From: a virus
Virus record (IMG/VR): IMGVR_UViG_3300035682_000064
Location: 1-44,549 of that record
DNA length: 44,549 bases
Reading direction: 5' to 3' (one strand)
The notes beneath the pieces are model-generated. The model did not search any database. It had not been told where the DNA came from and saw nothing but the letters and a program-made list of their open reading frames with translations. The translations under genes and the position numbers were made by a program. This document shows positions 7,922-15,700 of the stretch, piece by piece. The stretch's first letter is position 1. Each line of letters begins with the position of its first letter.

Positions 7922-10336
7922 ATGATGTCACTAAAAATAAGAAAAAGAGGGGGTGATGAGGTATCCTTTAACCCCCAAAAAATTTACAATAGAGTTAAAC
8001 AAGCTTCTAAAGGGTTAAAAGTTAATGCTGATGAGGTGTTCATTAAAGTGATTACTTCGGTCCCAACTGAAGGTGTTATTACAACTAAAGAGTTGGATAA
8101 ATTGGTTTACGAGATTGCTGCGGCTTATACTGGTAGTCATCACGATTACTCAAGACTAGCGTCATCTGTGGCAATATCTGCGTATCACAAAGAGACTGAT
8201 GAAAGTTTCTGTAATACAATGAAAAGTTTATATGACGATGATATTATTAATGATATCTTAATCAATACAATTACTCAATACGGTCCTGAAAATATTGATT
8301 CGGTAATAAATCACGAGAATGATTACAATTTTGATTATTTTGCGTGGAAATCATTACAGGAAATGTATTTGTTGAAAACACCTAAAGGTGTTGTAGTTGA
8401 AAGACCTCAACATATGTATATGAGAGTTGCTTTATGGGTGACTAAATCATTTGAAGAGGCGGTTGAATACTATAATTCGTTATCGAATCAACTTATCTCT
8501 CCGGCAACACCAATTATGATTAATGCGGGTACCAAAACACCTCAACTAGCGTCTTGTGTGTTGAAGTACAATAACGGAGATTCAAGACAAGGTTTGTTGG
8601 ATACATTTAATGACATTTCAACTTATTCGTCAGATGCGGCTGGAATTGGGTTATGTATGTCTAACATTCGTAGTAAAGAAAGTCGTATTAACTCATCAGG
8701 AGGATTTGCGGGTGGTTTATTGAAATACCTAAAGATTGTTAATGAAGGGTTAAGATTCTTCAACCAACAAGGAAGAAGACCGGGTAGTGCTGCTATCTAC
8801 ATAGAACCTTGGCATAAGGATATTATGGACTTACTTGAAATCAAAAAGAATACGGGTGCTGAGGAGTTGAGAGCAAAAGATTTATTTACCTCAATTTGGT
8901 TACCGGACAACTTTATGAACGCAGTTAAGAACAATGATGATTGGTATTTGTTCTGTCCTAACGAAATTATCAAAGCGGGTATCAAACCATTACAAGAAGC
9001 TTACGGTGATGAGTATGAATCAAATTACAACAAAGCAGTTGAACTTGGTTTAGGTAAGAAAGTAAAAGCACAAACAATTTGGAATAAGATTATTGAATCT
9101 CAGGTTGAAACCGGAGTTCCTTACTTATGTTCTAAAGATAGTGCTAACAGAAAAACTAACCATCAAAACATCGGAGTGATTAAACAATCTAACTTATGTA
9201 ATGAGATTTACCAATTCACCGATGAGAACACCACAGCAATCTGTACGTTATCATCTATGGTATTAAAGAACTTCATCATAAAAGGAGAATTTGATTTCAA
9301 ATTACTTTATAGTGAAGTTAGAAAGGTTGTTAGAGCACTTAACAAAGTTGTTGATATCAATAGTTATTCAACTGAACAAGGAAGAAAAGGTGGGTTGGAA
9401 CAAAGAGCGATTGCCATTGGAACACAAGGTCTTGCTGATGTATTCTTCTTAATGGATTATATCTTTACAACTGAAGAAGCAAAGAAACTTAATAAAGAGA
9501 TTTTTGAAACAATCTACTTCGCAGCAATCACTGAAAGTATGAATCTATGTAAAACAGGTGAATACAAACCATACGACTTTTTTAATGGGTCACCAATGTC
9601 AAAAGGTATATTCCAATTTGATATGTGGGGGTTAGATTATGAAGGTTTAGGTGGAATGTGGGATTGGGACTCACTTAAATTAGAAGTGTCTAACCACGGT
9701 GTTTGTAATTCGTTATTCACGGCTCAGATGCCAGTTGCGTCTTCGGCTAAGATTACAGGTTCATTTGAAATGACAGAACCGGCTCACTCGGCATTATTTA
9801 ATCGTCGTGTTGTCGGTGGTGAAATTTTAATTGTTAATAAATACTTAATTAACGATTTTGAAAAGTTAGGTGTTTGGTGTGAGGACTTGAAAAATGAGAT
9901 TATAATGAATGAAGGGTCAGTACAAAATATTAATTTTAATCATTACTTGGACCCGGAAGATAAAAATTATAATAAGAAGGTTAAACGAATAGAACATTTA
10001 ATTCCAAAATACAAAACAATTTGGGAGATATCTCAAAGAGAATTGATTGATATGGCTGCGGACAGAGCACCATTCATAGACCAATCACAGTCAATGAATA
10101 TCTATATGTCTGAACCAACATTATCAAAGATTTCATCATCACACTTCCATTCTTGGGGTAAAGGGTTGAAAACTCTTTGTTATTATGTTAGAACAAAGGC
10201 GATATCAACCGGAGCTAAACACTTAGCTGTTGATATATCAAAAGTGAGTCAATCAAAACCAATTGAGAAACCAACCGTTGATTTAACACAAAAACCTTCG
10301 GATTCCGAGTTTGAGTGTTTCGGATGTGGTTCTTAA
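7922..10336 (+). CDS. nrdA: Ribonucleotide reductase class Ia, alpha subunit (NrdA)
   Basis: An 804-residue catalytic R1 subunit that reduces ribonucleoside diphosphates. Residues 3 to about 95 form an ATP-cone (start KIRKRGGDEVSFNPQKI), so dATP inhibition of overall activity is likely kept. Active-site residues are present: C212 (LASC) and C441 (ICTLSS) as the redox pair, and N424, C426 and E428 in NLCNEI as the radical site. The C-terminal shuttle pair is C799/C802 in ECFGCGS, next to the end. The start is MM; either ATG could be used. A perfect terminator follows at 10344-10371. No intron or inserted endonuclease interrupts it, unlike many phage nrd genes. Confidence 0.95.
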   Translation: MMSLKIRKRGGDEVSFNPQKIYNRVKQASKGLKVNADEVFIKVITSVPTEGVITTKELDKLVYEIAAAYTGSHHDYSRLASSVAISAYHKETDESFCNTMKSLYDDDIINDILINTITQYGPENIDSVINHENDYNFDYFAWKSLQEMYLLKTPKGVVVERPQHMYMRVALWVTKSFEEAVEYYNSLSNQLISPATPIMINAGTKTPQLASCVLKYNNGDSRQGLLDTFNDISTYSSDAAGIGLCMSNIRSKESRINSSGGFAGGLLKYLKIVNEGLRFFNQQGRRPGSAAIYIEPWHKDIMDLLEIKKNTGAEELRAKDLFTSIWLPDNFMNAVKNNDDWYLFCPNEIIKAGIKPLQEAYGDEYESNYNKAVELGLGKKVKAQTIWNKIIESQVETGVPYLCSKDSANRKTNHQNIGVIKQSNLCNEIYQFTDENTTAICTLSSMVLKNFIIKGEFDFKLLYSEVRKVVRALNKVVDINSYSTEQGRKGGLEQRAIAIGTQGLADVFFLMDYIFTTEEAKKLNKEIFETIYFAAITESMNLCKTGEYKPYDFFNGSPMSKGIFQFDMWGLDYEGLGGMWDWDSLKLEVSNHGVCNSLFTAQMPVASSAKITGSFEMTEPAHSALFNRRVVGGEILIVNKYLINDFEKLGVWCEDLKNEIIMNEGSVQNINFNHYLDPEDKNYNKKVKRIEHLIPKYKTIWEISQRELIDMAADRAPFIDQSQSMNIYMSEPTLSKISSSHFHSWGKGLKTLCYYVRTKAISTGAKHLAVDISKVSQSKPIEKPTVDLTQKPSDSEFECFGCGS

Positions 10337-10343
10337 ATAAAAT

Positions 10344-10371
10344 AATCACGACATTAGTGTCGTGATTTTTT
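10344..10371 (+). terminator. Rho-independent terminator after nrdA
   Basis: Perfect 10-bp stem AATCACGACA / TGTCGTGATT (10344-10353 and 10358-10367), loop TTAG, then a T-rich tail. It closes the replication/nucleotide operon. The left arm is repeated at 10395-10404 (see findings). Confidence 0.85.
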
Positions 10372-10380
10372 ATTTTAATC

Positions 10381-10388
10381 TATTTATA
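10381..10388 (+). promoter_or_regulatory. TATTTATA motif, distal copy before gp25
   Basis: TATTTATA 30 bases before the gp25 ATG, just after the nrdA terminator. A second copy lies at 10408-10415. Confidence 0.4.
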
Positions 10389-10407
10389 AGAAATAATCAC
10401 GACACTA

Positions 10408-10415
10408 TATTTATA
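10408..10415 (+). promoter_or_regulatory. TATTTATA motif, proximal copy before gp25
   Basis: TATTTATA with three bases (GTT) before the ATG at 10419. It supports 10419 as the true start and a leaderless or near-leaderless transcript for the first structural gene. Confidence 0.5.
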
Positions 10416-10418
10416 GTT

Positions 10419-10877
10419 ATGGCAGATGGAACAACATATGGGTTAACTTTTCCTTTCAGAGATTCTTTTGATGGGAAATATTTAGATTTATCGGATTATA
10501 ATGACCAAGAGATTAGGTCTAATTTAATACATCTTTTATTATCTAAAAAGGGTAGTAGATATTATTTACCTGATTTTGGTACAAGATTATATGAGTTCAT
10601 ATTTGAACCATTAGATGGACCTACTTTTTCAGAAATAGAAACAGAAATAAGAGAATCTGCGGGTATATATCTTCCGGGAATAAGAATAACTAAAATTAGT
10701 ATTACCGCGGCATCCGATGGTGATGAAGATAAAGGAAGTTATATAAACGATAACGATGAAAGAGTATTTAGAGTACCTAACATCTCAAATAATGAACATA
10801 CTGCAAAAGTTAAAATTGATTATATCATAAATAATGATGTTTTTAATAGTAGTGACTTTGTAATTATTAATATATAA
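10419..10877 (+). CDS. 25: gp25-like baseplate wedge protein
   Basis: A 152-residue baseplate wedge subunit of the T4 gp25/GPW family, also related to the lysozyme-like sheath-initiating subunits of contractile machines. The hallmark is GSRYYLPDFGTRLYEFIF at residues 45-62: Gly-x-Arg, Pro-x-Phe-Gly and a Leu/Phe-rich helix. I start it at 10419 (MADGTTYG) rather than at an upstream in-frame ATG at 10362: bases 10362-10418 include the terminator's right arm and both TATTTATA motifs, and known gp25 proteins are about 130-150 residues. It leads the structural operon, with the gp6-like gene four bases later, as in T4 (25, 6). Confidence 0.85.
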   Translation: MADGTTYGLTFPFRDSFDGKYLDLSDYNDQEIRSNLIHLLLSKKGSRYYLPDFGTRLYEFIFEPLDGPTFSEIETEIRESAGIYLPGIRITKISITAASDGDEDKGSYINDNDERVFRVPNISNNEHTAKVKIDYIINNDVFNSSDFVIINI

Positions 10878-10881
10878 AATT

Positions 10882-12720
10882 ATGGCAAACAAGAAAATTT
10901 CCTATACTACAAGAGATTTCCAATCAATTAGAACAGAGTTAATTAACTTTACTAAAACGTATTATCCTGATACAATTCAAAACTTTAATGATGCGTCGGT
11001 TTTTTCAGTATTATTAGATTTAAATGCTGCGGTTACAGATAACTTACAATTTAATATTGATAGAAGTATTCAGGAGACAGTACTTCAATTCGCACAACAA
11101 AGGTCATCAGTTTTTAATATCGCAAAAACTTATGGATTAAAAGTTCCGGGAATGAGACCATCAGTTGCTTTAGTTGATTTCTCAATTACGGTTCCTGCTT
11201 ATGGTGATAAGGAAGATTTAAGGTATTGTGGTATTTTAAGAAGGGGTTCTCAAGTTAATGGTGCGGGACAAGTATTTGAAACCGTTTATGACATTGATTT
11301 TACATCCCCAGTTAATGATGAAGGATATCCTAATAGATTAAAAATACCTAATTTTGACTCAAATAACAAGTTATTAAATTATACAATAACTAAAAGAGAA
11401 ACTGTTGTTAATGGTACAACAAAAGTATTTAAAAAAGTTATAACTCCAAATGATGTTAAACCTTTTTATGAATTATTTTTACCGGACAAAAACGTGTTAG
11501 GGGTGACTAGTGTTTTATTAAAAGATAGTACTCAATATACAAATATCCCATCAGTACAAGAGTTTTTAGGGTTAAATAATAGATGGTATGAAGTAGATTC
11601 TTTGGCGGAAGATAGAGTATTTGTTGAGGACCCAACCAAAGTATCAGATGCTCCGGGGGTTAAAGTTGGAAAATATATACAAACTAGTGATAAATTTATA
11701 ACAGAATTCACACCTGAAGGGTTTTTAAAAATGACTTTTGGTGGTGGTAATCAATCTGCTGATGAACAATTAAGAGAATTTGCTAAAGACGGTTATCAAT
11801 TAAATTTATATAAATACTCAAATAACTTAGCGTTAGGTAGTTCTTTGAAGGCGAACACAACCTTATTTGTTCAATATAGAGTTGGTGGGGGTGTTGGTTG
11901 TAATCTTGGTGTTAATGCAATTACTCAAATAGGTACGGTATCATTCTTTGTTAATGGTCCTTCGGATAGTGTTAATACAACTGTGGTTAATTCGTTACGA
12001 TGTAATAATGTAACAGCAGCAATCGGTGGGGCAAGTTTTCCAACTACGGAAGAAGTTAGAAATTTGGTATCGTATAACTTTTCATCACAAAAAAGAGCTG
12101 TAACGGTTAATGATTATGAGTCGATAATTAGAACAATGCCATCACAATTTGGTGCTCCGGCAAAAGTTTCAATTACAGAAAACAATAATAAAATTATTGT
12201 ACAAATGTTATCTTATGATGAAACAGGTAGGTTAACGGAAGTAATATCAAATACTTTAAAAAATAATGTTGCAAATTATTTATCAAACTATCGTATGATA
12301 AATGATTATGTATCAATACAAAGTGCTAATGTTATTGATTTAGGGTTTAACATTGATGTTGTTTTAGATAACACACAAAATCAAGGGACGGTTATTTCTC
12401 AAATTATTACAATTGTTTCTGATTATTTTGACCCAGCAAATAGACATATGGGAGAAAATGTCAATATTTCAGAATTAAGAAGATTAATACAGAGTGAAAA
12501 CGGTGTTGTTTCATTATCTGATATACAAGTATTCAATAAAGTTGGGGGTCAATACTCCTCATCTCAAACATCTCAAAAATATTCGGATAGTTCAACTTAT
12601 CAAATAGGTTTAATTGATGATACCATTTTTGCGGAACCAAATCAAACCTATCAAATAAAATATCCTAACAAAGATATCAATATTAGAGTTAAAAACTTAA
12701 AAACTGTTAACTTCTCATAA
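10882..12720 (+). CDS. 6: gp6-like baseplate wedge protein
   Basis: A 612-residue protein matching T4 gp6 (660) in size, position (directly after gp25) and layout. The N-terminus (YTTRDFQSIRTELINFT, then FNDASVFSVLLDLNAAVTDNL) is the typical opening of the T4 gp6/Mu gp47 (BaseplateJ) group. The middle (FVQYRVGGGVGCNLGVNAI) and the SQKRAVTVNDYESIIR segment near residue 410 also resemble BaseplateJ proteins, where a loop before the C-terminal wedge domain has the same feel. It forms the inner baseplate ring with gp25 and the next wedge proteins. A 72-base gap with a TATTTATT motif follows. Confidence 0.8.
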   Translation: MANKKISYTTRDFQSIRTELINFTKTYYPDTIQNFNDASVFSVLLDLNAAVTDNLQFNIDRSIQETVLQFAQQRSSVFNIAKTYGLKVPGMRPSVALVDFSITVPAYGDKEDLRYCGILRRGSQVNGAGQVFETVYDIDFTSPVNDEGYPNRLKIPNFDSNNKLLNYTITKRETVVNGTTKVFKKVITPNDVKPFYELFLPDKNVLGVTSVLLKDSTQYTNIPSVQEFLGLNNRWYEVDSLAEDRVFVEDPTKVSDAPGVKVGKYIQTSDKFITEFTPEGFLKMTFGGGNQSADEQLREFAKDGYQLNLYKYSNNLALGSSLKANTTLFVQYRVGGGVGCNLGVNAITQIGTVSFFVNGPSDSVNTTVVNSLRCNNVTAAIGGASFPTTEEVRNLVSYNFSSQKRAVTVNDYESIIRTMPSQFGAPAKVSITENNNKIIVQMLSYDETGRLTEVISNTLKNNVANYLSNYRMINDYVSIQSANVIDLGFNIDVVLDNTQNQGTVISQIITIVSDYFDPANRHMGENVNISELRRLIQSENGVVSLSDIQVFNKVGGQYSSSQTSQKYSDSSTYQIGLIDDTIFAEPNQTYQIKYPNKDINIRVKNLKTVNFS

Positions 12721-12770
12721 TAATTTATTTTTAATAATAATGAATTATCTTTTAAAAATAGTGTATAAAC

Positions 12771-12778
12771 TATTTATT
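12771..12778 (+). promoter_or_regulatory. TATTTATT motif before the 1892-aa gene
   Basis: TATTTATT ends 14 bases before the ATG at 12793. The motif overlaps the right arm of an inverted repeat (AAATAGT at 12756-12762, ACTATTT at 12769-12775), so it could be masked in a read-through RNA. Confidence 0.4.
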
Positions 12779-12792
12779 AAAAAAGATAAAAA

Positions 12793-15700
12793 ATGTCAAA
12801 ATCATATAGAATAAGAACGAAGGTCGGTGTAGATACTTCTTTAAAAGTGTTAATTGAACAAGAGTTTGAGCACTTGGAGATTTTATCGTTAAAAATATTA
12901 CAAAGTGATATCTACACAAGACAATGCTCGGATTATGGTGTTATTATTGGCCGAGTTAGCGTTAATAACGGATTTGGTGTTCCAAACGCTAAAATATCTA
13001 TTTTTATTCCTATAGATAGTGAAGACCAAAAAAACCCTATTATATCTGAATTATATCCCTACAAATCATTATTAGATAATAATTCTGATGGTTATAGATA
13101 TAATCTACTTCCATATGTTAAATCATATAGTGAGCACATACCTACAGGAACTTTTTTCACTAGAAATGATGTACTTAAAGACCCCACTTTAATTGAGGTT
13201 TATGATAAATATTACAAATATAATGCCGTAACAAATCAAAGTGGTGATTATATGATATTTGGGGTTCCAGTTGGTTCTCATACAATTGTAATGGATGTTG
13301 ATTTATCCGATATTGGTGAATTTTCATTATCACCCCAAGATTTAATTCGAATGGGGTTGGCAACAGAATCTCAGGTTTCGGGAACTAATTTTAAATCGTC
13401 ACATAATTTACGAGAATTACCTCAAATTATTAATCTTAGTAAATCTATTGAGGTTGAACCATTATGGGGTCAGCCTGAAATCTGTAATTTAGGAATTACA
13501 AGAACTGATTTTGACTTGAGTAGTGAGTCGAAAATTGATATTAGACCAACAGCGGTTTTTATGGGGTCAATAATTTCTGATTCTAATACTAACGCTTTAA
13601 AATCTAATTGTAAGCCAACAAATAAATCTGGTTATTTATGTAGTTTAATTGCGGGTCCGGGTGAAATATTATCTATTAGACAAACAATAAATCAAGATTC
13701 TAATGGGTTACCAATTCTTGAAAACTTTAGTTTAGAAAGTGGGGGTAAAGTAATTGATGAAAACGGGGCTTGGTTAATAGATGTTCCGATGAATTTAGAT
13801 TATTATATAACTAATGAGTTTGGAGAACAGGTATTATCGAATGACCCTGAAGTGGGTATTCCAACAAAATCTAAATATAGGTTTAAAGTAAAATGGTCTC
13901 AATCACCATCATTGTCTGATGTTACTAAACGAGCGTATTATTTAGTTCCAAATATTAGAGAATACCCTGAACCTTTTAATTTAAATTCATACTCGTTTAG
14001 TGTTGATTGGAATGATTATGGAAATTCTCAAATGATTCAAGACGCAATAAACTGTGATGATAAATTTTATTTAATGCAATATAATAAAGTTTATACGATT
14101 TCTGAGTTTATTGATAATCATAAGTATGGTAGTGGAACAGAAAGATATATTGGGATTAAAAATATATTAGAAGATACCTGTGAAAGTGATAACAATAAAT
14201 TCCCGACTAATGATGGGACATTTAGATTTGATATAATATACATAATATTTATGTTTTTCAGTGTTATGTTAACACCGATTTTTTTCTCTTTAATACTTTT
14301 ATTACATATTTTATATTTTGTTGCGTGGTTGACAGGTATTATACTTTCCTTAGTTATTGTTGTTGTAGGTAGTATTGTTGTTTTATTATGTAATTTTGTA
14401 AAATTGATTGTTAATGTTATTAATTCAATACCTTATGTTAGTATTGGGGATTCTCCTGATTGTCCGGATTTTGAAGATATAAAAAATTTAATAAAACAAG
14501 TTATGGGGTTAAAGGATTATTTTAAGAATGTAAAAGTTCCTATTTTAACCTATCCGGATTGTAATCTTTGTTCTTGTGAGCAAGGTGAGGGTATTAATGA
14601 ACCGTCTGACCCTGATGGGTGGCCAAATACTGAAGTTGGTAAATTAACTCCTTGTGATACAATATCTTCAGACCCTAAACCAATGTCTACATTAAATAAT
14701 GGTATGACTATTGCTCCCTTATCTACTTTTTCAGGGTTTAAATTACCTACATACAATATACAGGAAAACCCAACAGGGTTTAATGGTCAAAGAAAAACCA
14801 TCTTTGCTAATGATTTTGCTGGTTATACTTATGATGGTCAGTATGGGTCATCAACTATTGGGGCACCTTTTTTACAGTTAGAAACTATAACAACAGGGTC
14901 GGGAGGTAACTCTTCGACGGAAGTTTGGAATTGGTTTACAAACGGGTTACCTCTTGCTGATAGAATTAATTTATTTAATGTTAAGGCCAAATATTTTGAT
15001 GAAAATGCTAATAACCCTGGTGGTGGTGTTAATAGAATATCTGTTAATTTCCAACCAACTCAACCTCAAGTTCATTATGACAATACTATTGTAATTTTAT
15101 GTGATAAAACCACGGCTAAGAAATTTGCTGCGGGGCAAATGATATCATTTCAAAATCCTTCTTTTACTAAAGACCCAAATTTAACGGGGGGTATTAAGAA
15201 TAAGTATAATAATTACGCAATTACAGGGACAACATTTACTGGTAATAATACTACAGTTCAAGTTAATTATTCGAGGTTTGATGGTAATGGTTATACACAA
15301 TCTCCGGTATATGTTGTTAATATTACTGCGGACACAACAAACAATTATCATAAGTTTCCTATTGATATAGAATATTTCCAAGTTATAACGGGAATGACAT
15401 ATAATCAATTTAACGGTCAATGTTCGACTCAATTACCAAATTCGTTAAATGAAAAATATTTTAATAATGATACAACTTTTTTCCAACTTTATAATAATAC
15501 TAATGGTTATGTTGCGGGGTATAGAGGATTCATTAATATAGAGACCTTTGGACAAACACCATTAACGCCCTCAGGTATTAATGTGTTAAATTCTATGACT
15601 TATGTTAAAAATGTTAATGATAACTATGTTGTAATATTAAATAGAGGTGTTGACCCATATACTAATAAGATTGATATTGAATATGGTATTGGTAAACTTC

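Larger units (their letters stand above)
10341..10404 (+). repeat. Direct repeat of the terminator's left arm
   Basis: AATAATCACGACA occurs at 10341-10353 and again at 10392-10404. The second copy can pair with the same right arm (10358-10367) as the first, giving two mutually exclusive hairpins around the start of the structural operon. Confidence 0.8.

Noticed and set aside
10362-10418. Upstream in-frame extension of gp25 starting at ATG 10362
   Set aside because: It would begin inside the terminator's right arm and read through both TATTTATA motifs. The start at 10419 fits family length and promoter spacing.
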